Below are positions 46,333 to 56,280 of a DNA stretch of 64,000 bases, piece by piece. The notes below the pieces were generated by a model, which did no database searches, was not told the origin of the DNA, and saw only the letters and a program-made list of their open reading frames with translations. Source of the DNA: Oceanococcus sp041619555 (GTDB lineage: Bacteria; Pseudomonadota; Gammaproteobacteria; Nevskiales; Oceanococcaceae); the NCBI GenBank assembly GCA_041619555.1, contig JBFKDQ010000016.1:1-64000 (forward strand), given 5' to 3'. Position numbers and translations under genes: made by a program. Within the stretch, counting starts at the first letter, position 1. Every line of letters begins with the position of its first letter.

Positions 46333-48630
46333 TCAGAATCCGCCACCGAAGTTGATCTGGAAACGATCCTCGCGATCGACTCCTTCAACAAACTCCAGCG
46401 GGAAGGCATAGCTCAGTTCGAGCAGGCCAAGAAATGGCGTGAACCATTCAAAAGCCACCCCGGCGGATGATCTGAGATCAGCAAGATCCCACTCCCCCGG
46501 CTCGGCGAAGACATTGCCGATATCGTAGAACAGCGACAGACGGGTGGTCTTGTTGTTGCTCTCCATCGGTGTCGGGATGATCAGATTGGTCTGCACCGCA
46601 CTGCGCATCTTGCCGCCATAGGCATTATTGAACGGCGTATCACGTGGCCCTAGGGATCCGGAGCGGAAACCGCGCACGGTACCGGTGCCGCCAGCGAAGA
46701 AATGTTCGTAGGGCGGCACCAAGTCGGTCTCACCGTAGCCGTCAACCAGGCCCAGGCTGGCATTGATTTCCGCGAACAGGCCCTTGTAGATCGGCAGGTA
46801 CTGCTGCAGCTGATAAGAAGCCTTGTAGAACTCGATGTCGCTGCCTGGCAGGACCAGATCCAGATTCAGCCGGTTCAGCGAACCGCGGGATGCGAAGATC
46901 GTCCGGTTGCGGGTATCACGGGTGAAGCCGGTCCGCAGCTCATAGGTCATGAACTTGGTGCCATTTTCCGCAACGAACTGCAGCACTTCATTGGCAGACA
47001 CGCCGGCAAAGGTGGTCAGCGCCGTTTCATCCAGTCCCAGACCCAGACGGATGCTGGAGTATTCGGTGACCGGTATGCCATAGGTCGCAGCAAGCCCGTA
47101 GGAATTCGAATCGAAGCCCGAAGAGAAGCGAATCACGCCTTGCGACTTGCGATAGAAGGAGGACAGGGTCTGGGAAATCCCGTCATCGGTGAAATAGGGA
47201 TCGGTCCAACTCAAGCTCAGGGTGTCGGAGATCTGGTTGTTCTCGATCTCCAGCGCCACCCGGTTGCCGGTGCCAAGGAAATTCGAATGCGTCAGGCTGC
47301 CATTGATCAGGAAACCCTGGGAACCGGAGAACCCGACGCCGAACTGGACCGAGCCTGGCGGCCGCTCCTCGATCCGGAAACTGATGTCGACCAGGTCGTC
47401 CGCGCCCGGAACCGGCCTGGTGTCGACTTCGGCTTCCTGCACGAAGGGCAGTCGCGCGATACGGGTGCGCGAGCGTTCAACCTGGGCGCGGGAAAACACC
47501 GCGCCTTCCAGCTGTCGCATTTCCCGCCTCAGGGTCTCGTCATTGGTCTTCAGGTTGCCGGCGAAATTGATGTTGCGGACGTAGGTCCGGCTGCCGGGCA
47601 CCAGGACGAAATTGACCACCACGGTCTGCTCTTCTTCATCCAGTTCAGGCACCGGATTCACCTTGGCGAAGGCGTAGCCCACGTTGGCCAGCGCACCTTC
47701 CATGAATTCTGCCGACTGGGTGGCCTGCTTGCGTGAGAACGTGTCGCCGGAGCGGACCAGCACCATGCGACGCAGGTAGGCTTCATTAAGCACCAGTTCG
47801 CCGGAGAACTTCAGGTCGGTCACCCGGTACGGCTTGCCTTCGTGCACGTTGATGGTGACGAAGATGTCGCGTTTGTCGGGGCTCAGCGAAACCTGCACCG
47901 AAGGCACGTCAAAGCGCAGATAGCCGCGGTCCATGTAGAAGGAACTCAGGCCTTCCAGATCGCCCAGCAGTTTCTGCTTGGAATACTTGTTGTCGGACTG
48001 GAACAGTTTCCAGGCCACGGTCGGCGCCAGTTCGAAGGCGTCCAGCAATTCGGCGTCGCTGAAGGCCTCGTTACCGACGATATTGATCGACTGAATTTTC
48101 GCCGGCTTGCCTTCCTCGACCTTGATTTCGATGCTGACACGGTTGTTGTCGAGTTCCGACACGGTGGCGTCGATGACCACGCCGTAGAACCCATTGGCGT
48201 AGTACTGGCGCTGCATTTCCTGCTTGACCTGGTCGAGCAGGGACTGGCGGAACAGTTCGCCTTCGGCCAGACCGGCATCCTTGAGCGCCTTGTCGAGTTC
48301 ATCTCCGCCGATCTTGTCGTTGCCGTCGACCTTGAAAGAGACGATGGAGGGCCGCTCCTCGACCCGCACGATCAGGGTGCCTCCCTCCTGCAACAAGACC
48401 ACGTTGCGGAACAGCCCGGTCTGATACAGCGCGCGCATGGCCTGCTGACTCGATGCCGGATTGAACTCGTCACCGACCGACAGCGGCAGGTAGGACAGCA
48501 CGGTCGCCACCTCCAGCCTCTGCAAACCTTCGGCTTCAATCGCGTCAATCCGAAATGGCTGAATTGCTGCCGCCAGGCCTTGCACCAAGATCAAGACCCC
48601 AAACAAGCCTAAGCGCTTAAACAAACTCAT
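46333..48630 (-). CDS. bamA: Outer membrane protein assembly factor BamA
   Basis: Omp85 insertase. About 765 residues from ATG 48630 (ATG 48648 possible). Signal peptide, five POTRA domains (about 25-420), and a 16-strand barrel with the lid-loop motif GGTGTVRGFRSGSLGPRD (VRGF) and terminal aromatic residue (FQINFGGGF). Between rseP and skp. Confidence 0.97.
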   Translation of the reverse strand: MSLFKRLGLFGVLILVQGLAAAIQPFRIDAIEAEGLQRLEVATVLSYLPLSVGDEFNPASSQQAMRALYQTGLFRNVVLLQEGGTLIVRVEERPSIVSFKVDGNDKIGGDELDKALKDAGLAEGELFRQSLLDQVKQEMQRQYYANGFYGVVIDATVSELDNNRVSIEIKVEEGKPAKIQSINIVGNEAFSDAELLDAFELAPTVAWKLFQSDNKYSKQKLLGDLEGLSSFYMDRGYLRFDVPSVQVSLSPDKRDIFVTINVHEGKPYRVTDLKFSGELVLNEAYLRRMVLVRSGDTFSRKQATQSAEFMEGALANVGYAFAKVNPVPELDEEEQTVVVNFVLVPGSRTYVRNINFAGNLKTNDETLRREMRQLEGAVFSRAQVERSRTRIARLPFVQEAEVDTRPVPGADDLVDISFRIEERPPGSVQFGVGFSGSQGFLINGSLTHSNFLGTGNRVALEIENNQISDTLSLSWTDPYFTDDGISQTLSSFYRKSQGVIRFSSGFDSNSYGLAATYGIPVTEYSSIRLGLGLDETALTTFAGVSANEVLQFVAENGTKFMTYELRTGFTRDTRNRTIFASRGSLNRLNLDLVLPGSDIEFYKASYQLQQYLPIYKGLFAEINASLGLVDGYGETDLVPPYEHFFAGGTGTVRGFRSGSLGPRDTPFNNAYGGKMRSAVQTNLIIPTPMESNNKTTRLSLFYDIGNVFAEPGEWDLADLRSSAGVAFEWFTPFLGLLELSYAFPLEFVEGVDREDRFQINFGGGF

Positions 48631-48678
48631 TACCTTACGTGTGTGCATACCGCCGAAATGCAAAAGGGCGCCTGGCCC

Positions 48679-50034
48679 TTAGCCGATCAGACGAACGATA
48701 TCGTTGTAGAAAGCCACGCCCATCAGACTGAGCAGGACCGCGATGCCAAACTGTTGCCCCATCATTTGCGCCCGTTCGGAAACCGGCGAACCTTTGACCC
48801 ATTCAATCAGGTAGTACAGCAGATGTCCGCCATCAAGAATCGGTATGGGAAGCAGATTGAGCACCCCCAGACTGACGCTGATCACGGCCAGAAAGCTCAG
48901 AAAAGCCACAGCTCCGATCGCTGCCGATGTTCCGGCGTACTGCGCGATATGGATCGGGCCGCTGATGTTTCGCACTGAGACATCGCCGGTCACCATCAGA
49001 GCCAGCATCCGCAGTGTCAGAACCGACATTTCCAGCGTCCGGTCCAGGGCTGCAGGCAGGGCTTCGAAGGGCGACAAACGCCAATGAACCCGCAAATCCT
49101 GCCACAGTTCCGGTTGCGCCGCTACGCCGGCGCCGAATCTGCCGATCACCCGGCCATCTTCCTCGAACATGCCGAGGGCCATTTCCAGTTCCAGAACCTG
49201 CCCGTCACGCCGGTAGGCAATTTTCACGATCTCGCCCGGATGCTGGCGGACCCACTGGCGCAAACTCTGCCAGTCCTCGACCGCCATCTGATTCAGGCGC
49301 AGTATCCGGTCCCCCGAACGCAGACCGGCGCGCGCGGCCGCCTCCTCGGGCAGAACCTCGCCGAGGATCGGCGCGTAGCGCACCTGGGGCAGTTCCAGGC
49401 CGATCTGCGCGAACACCCGTTGCGGTTCGACATCGACCCCATCGAGATCGAGCATCAAACGGGATTCGCCGCCGTCGGCATGACGAACATCCACCGCGAC
49501 GGTCTTCTGTTTCAGTGCCAGATCCAGCAAGGCCGGCCGCAACTCATCCCAGGCCCGGATCTCCCGCCCGTCCAGGCGCAGAATTTCGTCCCGCGCCGAA
49601 AAGCCCGCCGCCGCCGCCCGACTTTCCGCCGCCACCGGCGCAATCACCGGCCGGATGCCTTCCTGGCCAACCACGAACATGGCCCAGTAGGCGATCACGG
49701 CAAACAGAAAATTGGCCATCGGCCCCGCCACCACGATCGCGATTCGACGTTGCACGGACTTGCGATTGAAAGCGCGATCCAGTCGCTGCGGGGCCACCTC
49801 GCCTTCCCGTTCATCCAGCATCTTGACGTAGCCGCCCAGCGGAATCGCGGAGACGGCGTACTCCACGCCATCACGACCGAAGCGCCGGAACAACACCGGA
49901 CCGAAACCGATTGAAAAGCGCAGCACATCGACGCCCATCCGCCGGGCGACCCAGAAATGCCCCCACTCATGAAAGGCCACCAGAAACCCGACGGCGACGA
50001 TGAACGCACCGGCCGACCACAGCACTTCAAGCAT
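48679..50034 (-). CDS. rseP: Site-2 protease RseP
   Basis: Intramembrane zinc protease cleaving RseA to release sigma-E. 451 residues from ATG 50034. HEWGH at 22-26 in the first membrane helix, two PDZ domains (about 115-310), and the third ligand in NLLPIPILDGGHLLYYLIE. Overlaps dxr by 8 nt. Confidence 0.96.
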   Translation of the reverse strand: MLEVLWSAGAFIVAVGFLVAFHEWGHFWVARRMGVDVLRFSIGFGPVLFRRFGRDGVEYAVSAIPLGGYVKMLDEREGEVAPQRLDRAFNRKSVQRRIAIVVAGPMANFLFAVIAYWAMFVVGQEGIRPVIAPVAAESRAAAAGFSARDEILRLDGREIRAWDELRPALLDLALKQKTVAVDVRHADGGESRLMLDLDGVDVEPQRVFAQIGLELPQVRYAPILGEVLPEEAAARAGLRSGDRILRLNQMAVEDWQSLRQWVRQHPGEIVKIAYRRDGQVLELEMALGMFEEDGRVIGRFGAGVAAQPELWQDLRVHWRLSPFEALPAALDRTLEMSVLTLRMLALMVTGDVSVRNISGPIHIAQYAGTSAAIGAVAFLSFLAVISVSLGVLNLLPIPILDGGHLLYYLIEWVKGSPVSERAQMMGQQFGIAVLLSLMGVAFYNDIVRLIG

Positions 50035-51217
50035 GGACAGATTCCAGATGATGATTGGCGAAACGACGCGCCCAGGCGTCCGCATCAAGAATGCTGTCGA
50101 TGCAGTCCGGTACGGCCAGAGCGGCGCTGCCCATCGCATCAAGGGCGGCCGCGACGGTGGCCGGAATGTCCTGGTAGCCCGTGCGTCGATCCAGAAAGGC
50201 CTGGACCGCCACTTCGTTCGCCGCATTCAGCACCGCGGGCGCCGCGCCGCCCGCCTCCAGCGCCTCACGCGCCAGTTGCAAACAGGGATAACGCTCCAGA
50301 TCAGTCGCCGCGAAATCCATATGGGCCATGCGGGCAAGATCAAGCGATTCAGCACCCGACTCGAAGCGCTCCGGATAGGCCAGCGCATGGGCAATCGGAA
50401 TTCTCATGTCCGGGCTGCCGATCTGGGCGAGAAAAGAGGCATCTTCATACTCGACCAGGGAGTGGATCAGACTTTGCGGATGCAACAGCACATCAATGCG
50501 CGCCGACGGCAGGTCGAACATATGCGATGCTTCTATCAATTCCAGGCCCTTGTTCATCATCGTTGCCGAGTCGACGGAGATCTTGTGTCCCATGGTCCAG
50601 TTGGGATGCGCAACCGCCTGTTCCGGCGTCACGGCATGCAACTGGTCCAGCGGCAGGGTTCTGAACGGCCCACCGGAGGCCGTCAGGATCAGACGTCGCA
50701 CGCCCTGCGGCGCTTCACCGCAACGCGCACCCCGGGGTAGACACTGGAAGATCGCATTATGTTCACTGTCGATGGGAATCAGTTCCGCGCCACCGTCGAT
50801 CACCGCCTGCATGAACACCTGACCGCTCATCACCAGGGCTTCCTTGGTGGCGAGCAGAACACGCTTTCCGGCCCGCACCGCGGCCAGGGTCGGCAGCAGC
50901 CCGGCGGCCCCGACCACCGCGGCCATCACCGTGGTGGCTTCGGGCAGCGCCGCCAGATCCTCAAGCGCCTTCGGCCCCTCCAGCACCTGCGTCCGCAAGC
51001 CCTCGCGCTGAAGATTTTCAAGCAGTCGACGCGCCGCCGCGGCATCCGCCATCGCGGCAAACGGCACCGCGTGGTCGGCGCAAATCTTCAGCAAGGCTTC
51101 ATCATTCCGATGCGCGCAGACGCCCAGCACCCGGATCCGATCCGGATGGCGCGCCACCACGTCCAGGGTATTCTGGCCTATCGTCCCGGTCGCCCCGAGA
51201 ATGATCAACTGCTGCAT
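50027..51217 (-). CDS. dxr: 1-deoxy-D-xylulose 5-phosphate reductoisomerase
   Basis: Second MEP pathway enzyme. 396 residues from ATG 51217, which overlaps the cdsA stop by 1 nt. NADPH-binding ILGATGTIGQNTLDVV, IPIDSEHNAIFQCL, LTASGGPFR and NWTMGHKISVDSATMMNKGLE. Order cdsA-dxr-rseP is as in Pseudomonas rather than E. coli. Confidence 0.97.
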   Translation of the reverse strand: MQQLIILGATGTIGQNTLDVVARHPDRIRVLGVCAHRNDEALLKICADHAVPFAAMADAAAARRLLENLQREGLRTQVLEGPKALEDLAALPEATTVMAAVVGAAGLLPTLAAVRAGKRVLLATKEALVMSGQVFMQAVIDGGAELIPIDSEHNAIFQCLPRGARCGEAPQGVRRLILTASGGPFRTLPLDQLHAVTPEQAVAHPNWTMGHKISVDSATMMNKGLELIEASHMFDLPSARIDVLLHPQSLIHSLVEYEDASFLAQIGSPDMRIPIAHALAYPERFESGAESLDLARMAHMDFAATDLERYPCLQLAREALEAGGAAPAVLNAANEVAVQAFLDRRTGYQDIPATVAAALDAMGSAALAVPDCIDSILDADAWARRFANHHLESVHA

Positions 51218-52035
51218 CAAGTCAGGTACCCGAGCGTCAGATATCCCAGCAGCAGGATCGGTGCTGCCGACAGCAGGCTGTCCAGTCGATCCAGGGCGCC
51301 GCCATGTCCAGGGAACAACTGGCCGGTGTCCTTGATCCCGCATTGCCGTTTGAACATGCTCACACTGAGATCACCCACCACCGACATCAGCGCCACCGCA
51401 AGGCCGAGCAACATGAAGATCCACCAGGGCGAGGGTGAATCAATCCACCGGCTGCCCAAGGCGGCGAGCAAGCCGGCCAGCAGCACGCCTCCCCAGAGTC
51501 CTTCCCAGGTCTTGTTCGGACTCACCAGCGGCGCCAACTTGCGCCGGCCGAAACGCTTGCCGACAAAATATCCGCCGGTATCTGTGGCCCAGACCACGAC
51601 CAGCAACAGGTAGACCAGACCATGCCGGGACGTTTCAGCATGCAACTGCCAGAGCGCCTGATAGCAGGCCAGAATCACCACGACTCCGAGCAACGCGCGC
51701 ACCGGCGGGGCCGGCCGTCCGGGACCGAAGCCGCGAGGGTACTGGCTCAGCCACAATGCGGCCGCCCCCCACCACAGAACGCCCAGGGCGAGAATCCAGG
51801 GGGCCAGGACCGCACCCGCCACGGCCGGATGCGCCAGCACCATCAGGGCGCCACAGGCGACGACGAACAGCACCCGTGCAGGGCCGGCGAGCGGCACGAA
51901 CAAGGCCCATTCCCAGGCGCAAACCAGCATCAGGGCGCCAACCAGCGCCGCAACCCAGAACTGGGGCAGGTAGGCGATCGCCAGAACGACCAGCGGTACC
52001 AGAATCAGCGCGGTCAGCACGCGTTGCTTGAACAT
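51217..52035 (-). CDS. cdsA: Phosphatidate cytidylyltransferase
   Basis: Makes CDP-diacylglycerol in the inner membrane. 272 residues, multiple membrane helices, and the complete family signature SMFKRQCGIKDTG..FPGHGGALDRLD near the C-terminus. Confidence 0.95.
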   Translation of the reverse strand: MFKQRVLTALILVPLVVLAIAYLPQFWVAALVGALMLVCAWEWALFVPLAGPARVLFVVACGALMVLAHPAVAGAVLAPWILALGVLWWGAAALWLSQYPRGFGPGRPAPPVRALLGVVVILACYQALWQLHAETSRHGLVYLLLVVVWATDTGGYFVGKRFGRRKLAPLVSPNKTWEGLWGGVLLAGLLAALGSRWIDSPSPWWIFMLLGLAVALMSVVGDLSVSMFKRQCGIKDTGQLFPGHGGALDRLDSLLSAAPILLLGYLTLGYLT

Positions 52036-52037
52036 GC

Positions 52038-52763
52038 TCAGTCCTGTTGTTCGTCTATCTTGCCAAAACGGCGATCGCGCCGGGCATACCAGCGGATCGC
52101 GTCATCCAGGGCCGCAGCATCGAAATCGGGCCACAGGATATCGGTAAAGTACAGCTCGGCGTAGGCCAGCTGCCACAACAGGAAATTGCTGACACGCAGC
52201 TCTCCGCCGGTCCGGATGAACAGGTCTGGTGGCGGCTGGCCGCCCAGCGCCAGATGATTCTCGAACAGCTGCTTGTCGATCTGCTCGGCACGCAATTCGC
52301 CATCCTGGACCTTCTGCGCCAGCTGGCGCGCCACCTCCGTGATGTCCTGCTGTCCGCCATAGCCAACCGCAACATTGAGCTGCAGGCGAGTATTCTCCGC
52401 GGTCTGCACTTCGGCCTTACGCATCTCGGCCAGCAGATGGTCCGGAAAACCGCTGCGATCACCGATGAAGCACAGGCGGGCGCCACGCTCTTCAAGCTCT
52501 TTCAGGCGCTGCTGCAAGCTGTTGGTAAACAGTCGCAACAGCCAGCCGACTTCCTGATCGGGCCGATCCCAGTTCTCGGTACTGAATGCGAACAGGGTCA
52601 GACATTGGACATTCAAGCGATCGCAGGCGCGGATGACTTCCACCGCGGTACGCGCCCCGGCGCTATGTCCCAGGGTGCGCGGCTTGTTGCGTTTCTGTGC
52701 CCAGCGCCCGTTGCCATCCATGATGATCGCAATATGTCGTGGCTGCTTGTCCTCGGCACTCAT
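52038..52763 (-). CDS. uppS: Undecaprenyl diphosphate synthase
   Basis: Cis-prenyltransferase making the C55 lipid carrier. 241 residues. Catalytic Asp in IAIIMDGNGRWAQKR, FAFSTENWDRP, and RTGGELRVSNFLLWQLAYAE. Between frr and cdsA. Confidence 0.96.
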   Translation of the reverse strand: MSAEDKQPRHIAIIMDGNGRWAQKRNKPRTLGHSAGARTAVEVIRACDRLNVQCLTLFAFSTENWDRPDQEVGWLLRLFTNSLQQRLKELEERGARLCFIGDRSGFPDHLLAEMRKAEVQTAENTRLQLNVAVGYGGQQDITEVARQLAQKVQDGELRAEQIDKQLFENHLALGGQPPPDLFIRTGGELRVSNFLLWQLAYAELYFTDILWPDFDAAALDDAIRWYARRDRRFGKIDEQQD

Positions 52764-52785
52764 CTTCGAGTTCTACCGACCGTCA

Positions 52786-53343
52786 TCAGACCGCCATGGT
52801 TTCGGTTTCTTTCGCATCCAGTATGGATTCCACCTGCGCCACGTACTTGTCCGTGAGTTTCTGGATGTCCTGCTCGCCGCGGCGCTCCTCGTCCTCGCTG
52901 ATCATCTTTTCCTTGACCAGTTCCTTGAGATCCTGATTCGCGTCGCGCCGCACGTTACGGATGGCAATCCGCGCATTCTCACCTTCGTTGCGCATGACCT
53001 TGACCAGATCGCGGCGTCGTTCTTCGGTCAACGGCGGCAACACGATGCGGATCACCGTTCCCGTGGTATTCGGATTCAGGCCCAGATCCGACTTCATGAT
53101 GGCCTTCTCGATCTTGCCCACCATGTCTTTTTCCCAGGGCTGTATCGACAAGCTGCGCGCATCTTCCGAGCCAATATTGGCGCACTGGCTTAGCGGCACT
53201 TCATTGCCGTAATACTCGACCATCACGTGATCCAGCAGGCTGGGATGAGCCCTGCCCGTGCGGATCTTGCTCAAGGTGGTGCGCAGGGATTCGATGCTTT
53301 TCTTCATCCGGACTTCGGCATCTGCCTTCACATCATTGATCAT
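52786..53343 (-). CDS. frr: Ribosome recycling factor
   Basis: Splits post-termination ribosomes with EF-G. 185 residues from ATG 53343, which lies 11 nt inside pyrH. RTGRAHPSLLDHVMVEYYG, and PPLTEERRRDLVKVMR. Confidence 0.97.
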   Translation of the reverse strand: MINDVKADAEVRMKKSIESLRTTLSKIRTGRAHPSLLDHVMVEYYGNEVPLSQCANIGSEDARSLSIQPWEKDMVGKIEKAIMKSDLGLNPNTTGTVIRIVLPPLTEERRRDLVKVMRNEGENARIAIRNVRRDANQDLKELVKEKMISEDEERRGEQDIQKLTDKYVAQVESILDAKETETMAV

Positions 53344-54076
53344 TCTTTTCTCCGTTATCCACCCAGGTGCCCAGGGCATCCTCTCCCTGCAGGATTTTCA
53401 TCAGATTGCCGGCCCGGGTCATGTCGTACACACACAGCGGCATTTGATGATCGCGGCAGAGCACGATCGCGGTCTGGTCCATGACCATCAGGCGCTGATC
53501 CAGCACATCGTCGTAGCTCAGGCGGTCATAGCGCCTGGCGCTGGCGACCTTGGCCGGGTCGGCGTCGTAAATGCCGTCAACCTTGGTTGCCTTGAGCATC
53601 AGTTCCGCATTGATCTCGATGGCACGCAAGGCCGCCGCAGAATCGGTGGTAAAGAAGGGATTGCCGGTGCCCGAGGCAAAGATGACGATCCGCCCTTTTT
53701 CCAGATGCCGGACCGCGCGACGCCGGATGTAATCCTCGCAAACCTGATTGATGCGCACCGCCGACATGACCCGACACACATGGCCTTGCTGCTCCAGCGC
53801 ATCCTGCATCGCCAGGGCGTTCATCACCGTGGCCAGCATGCCCATGTGATCGCCGGTCACCCGGTCCATGCCGGCACCGGCCAGACCGGCGCCACGAAAG
53901 ATGTTGCCACCACCGACCACGATCGCCACCTGCGCGCCGGCAACCGCGAGTTCGCCGATCTCGGCGGCAAGACCACTCATGATTTGCGGGGAAATTCCGT
54001 AGTCCGACTCCCCCATCAGCGCCTCACCGCTGAGCTTCAGAAGTATGCGCGTGTATTTCAAACCGTTCTGACTCAT
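53333..54076 (-). CDS. pyrH: UMP kinase
   Basis: Hexameric UMP kinase of the amino acid kinase fold. 247 residues from ATG 54076. RILLKLSGEALMG, VVGGGNIFRG, FASGTGNPFFTTDSAAALRA and KVDGIYDADPAK. Follows a terminator after tsf; 11-nt overlap with frr. Confidence 0.97.
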   Translation of the reverse strand: MSQNGLKYTRILLKLSGEALMGESDYGISPQIMSGLAAEIGELAVAGAQVAIVVGGGNIFRGAGLAGAGMDRVTGDHMGMLATVMNALAMQDALEQQGHVCRVMSAVRINQVCEDYIRRRAVRHLEKGRIVIFASGTGNPFFTTDSAAALRAIEINAELMLKATKVDGIYDADPAKVASARRYDRLSYDDVLDQRLMVMDQTAIVLCRDHQMPLCVYDMTRAGNLMKILQGEDALGTWVDNGEKNDQ

Positions 54077-54091
54077 AAACTCCGGCACCTG

Positions 54092-54117
54092 AAAAAAGGC
54101 CCCGAGATCGGGGCCTT
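54092..54117 (-). terminator. Rho-independent terminator between tsf and pyrH
   Basis: On the minus strand a GC-rich stem AAGGCCCCG / CGGGGCCTT with a 4-nt loop is followed by six T (A-tract at 54092-54097 on plus). It lies after tsf and only 16 nt before the pyrH ATG, so it probably limits rpsB-tsf read-through into pyrH. Confidence 0.85.
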
Positions 54118-54239
54118 CAATATTATCGCTGATTTGCTCGCCAAAGGGGCGACGGCACCATCCCTGAACTGCGAGGCTGGGCCGTTGCAAGCTCACGGCC
54201 GACCGGGCGTCAGCACACGAGCCCCGACAGCACAGAGCC

Positions 54240-55124
54240 TTAGCCGCCTGCGGCTTCCTTGGCCTGGGCTGCCACCTCATCGGCAAAGTTGACCGTTTCC
54301 TTCTCGATCCCCTCACCCACTTCGACCCGCACGAAAGCACTGACGCTGGCGCCTGCCGATTTCAGCAACTTGCCGACGGTGGTGTCGGGATCTTTCACGA
54401 AAGGCTGACCTTCCAGGGTGATCTCGGCAAGGAACTTGCGCAGACGCCCTTCAACCATTTTTTCAATGATGTCCATCGGCTTGCCGCTGCCTTCGGCCTG
54501 TGCGATCAGGATGTCACGCTCCTTGGCGCGCTGATCGGCCGGCACGTCATCGGCGCCAACATACTGCGGCGCGCTGGCCGCCACATGCATCGCGATGTCC
54601 TTACCCAGGGCTTCATCGCCGCCCTCCAGGGCAACCAGCACACCGATCCGGCTGCCATGCAGGTAGCATTGCACCGTTCCCTGGCTTTCGATTTCCAGCA
54701 CCCGCCGCAGGCTCATGTTCTCACCGAGCTTGGCGATCAGGGCGCGTCGCGCCTGATCCAGGGTTTCGCCGCCCGCATCCCGCTGCAGCAAAGCCGCCGG
54801 ATCGATCACGCCGCTGGCCAGAGCCTCATCCGCAGCCGCCTGGGCCAGGGACTTGAACTCATCACCCTTGGAGACAAAATCGGTCTCGCAATTGTATTCC
54901 ACCATGACGGCTTTCTTGCCATCGGCGCTGAATGCAACGGCCAGCACGCCTTCGGCGGCCACGCGGCCAGCTTTCTTGTCGGCCTTGGCCTGTCCGTCCT
55001 TGCGCATTTTCTCGAGCGCGGCATCCACATCGCCGTCGGTGGCCTGCAAAGCCCGTTTGCAGTCCATCATCGCGGCGCCAGAGCGCTCACGCAGTTCTTT
55101 TACCAGTGCAGCAGAAATTGCCAT
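54240..55124 (-). CDS. tsf: Elongation factor Ts
   Basis: Nucleotide exchange factor for EF-Tu. 294 residues. VKELRERSGAAMMDCKRAL at the N-terminus, TDFVSKGDEF core, and the C-terminal PFVKDPDTTVGKLL segment. 3 nt after rpsB. Confidence 0.97.
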   Translation of the reverse strand: MAISAALVKELRERSGAAMMDCKRALQATDGDVDAALEKMRKDGQAKADKKAGRVAAEGVLAVAFSADGKKAVMVEYNCETDFVSKGDEFKSLAQAAADEALASGVIDPAALLQRDAGGETLDQARRALIAKLGENMSLRRVLEIESQGTVQCYLHGSRIGVLVALEGGDEALGKDIAMHVAASAPQYVGADDVPADQRAKERDILIAQAEGSGKPMDIIEKMVEGRLRKFLAEITLEGQPFVKDPDTTVGKLLKSAGASVSAFVRVEVGEGIEKETVNFADEVAAQAKEAAGG

Positions 55125-55127
55125 GGT

Positions 55128-55886
55128 TTATTCAGCCTCCTGCGCGGCAGCCGGCGCATCATCCTTGGCCGCCACGAGTTCTTCCTTGCCCTTGCCCGTG
55201 GTCACGACGCCACGACCATCCAGCACCGCATCGGCAATGGCTTTGGTGTAAACGGAAATCGCCCGGGTGGCGTCGTCATTACCAGGGATGACGTGATCCA
55301 CACCCAGCGGGGAATTGTTGGTGTCGACGACAGCGATCACCGGAATGCCGAGTTTCCGTGCTTCCTTGATCGCAATGCTTTCATAGCCCACATCGATCAC
55401 GAAAAGCGCATCCGGGAGGGAGCTCATGTTGCGAATGCCCTGCAGGGATTTGTGCAGCTTGTCGTATTCTCGCTGCAAGGTCAGGGACTCTTTCTTGGAC
55501 AGCTTGTACTTGCTGTCAGCGCCCACCTTCTCCTCCAGCTCTTCCATCCGCTTGATCGACAGCTTGACCGTCTTGAAGTTGGTCAGCATGCCGCCCAGCC
55601 AACGATGGTTGACGAAAGGCATTTCACACCGCGTCGCCTCGTTCTTGATCACGTCCTGCGCGGCGCGCTTGGTGCCGACGAACAGGATGCGACCGCCATT
55701 GGCGGCAATGCGGCTCGCCACATCGGTCGCTTCCTTGAGCAAGGGATAGGTGTGCTCGAGATTGACGATGTGGATACGGTTGCGGGCACCGAAGATGTAC
55801 GGCGCCATCTGCGGATTCCAGTAGCGGGTCCGATGCCCGAAATGAGCACCAGCTTCCAGCAGCTGGCGCATTGTGACTTGCGTCAT
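55128..55886 (-). CDS. rpsB: 30S ribosomal protein S2
   Basis: 252 residues from ATG 55886, with AAGGAG 8 nt upstream. GAHFGHRTRYWNPQMAPYIFG, FVNHRWLGGMLTNFKTV, and PDALFVIDVGYESIAIKEA. The last 20 residues are Ala/acid-rich as in many S2 proteins. Strong promoter upstream. Confidence 0.98.
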   Translation of the reverse strand: MTQVTMRQLLEAGAHFGHRTRYWNPQMAPYIFGARNRIHIVNLEHTYPLLKEATDVASRIAANGGRILFVGTKRAAQDVIKNEATRCEMPFVNHRWLGGMLTNFKTVKLSIKRMEELEEKVGADSKYKLSKKESLTLQREYDKLHKSLQGIRNMSSLPDALFVIDVGYESIAIKEARKLGIPVIAVVDTNNSPLGVDHVIPGNDDATRAISVYTKAIADAVLDGRGVVTTGKGKEELVAAKDDAPAAAQEAE

Positions 55887-56280
55887 GGTGAACTCCTTAA
55901 TGGGGTTTGGCCTCCACATACCCCGCTGCCGGCCTCGATAACGAGGACCCCCGGAAACGGTTGAGGCATGTGTGCGGATTTACCGAAAAATTCGGCGGAA
56001 TATGCCGGACCGGCGCCTGAAACCAGGACTGCTGCCCAGCGGAAAGCCTCGAAAGGCGCGCGCTTTATAGCATAAAGACTGAAGCCGGACAATCCAGGGC
56101 GACCGGCAAACCAGGACACAGGCGGTGGGTCAGAACCCGCGGCCTGGCACAAGCTCGCCGCCGACCGAGACCCGCGGACCTGCAAATCCCGGCCCTTTTC
56201 TGCGATCATATGCGGTTGACCAACCCTCTGGCGCCTGCCAGTGCGTTGCCGCATACCCCAGCGACAGGTTCTTACCCCCC
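55887..56280. other. 394-nt intergenic region between rpsB and map
   Basis: Divergent regulatory region. It holds the rpsB promoter and a leader of about 170 nt before the rpsB ATG, where S2 autoregulatory structure is expected in proteobacteria, though I could not confirm the fold. No clear promoter for map was found in the remaining 190 nt. No small gene is supported. Confidence 0.5.
56064..56092 (-). promoter_or_regulatory. Promoter of rpsB-tsf
   Basis: Minus strand TTGTCC (56092-56087) and TATAAA (56069-56064) with a 17-nt spacer, close to sigma-70 consensus. Transcription would begin near 56057, leaving a leader of about 170 nt. Confidence 0.7.
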
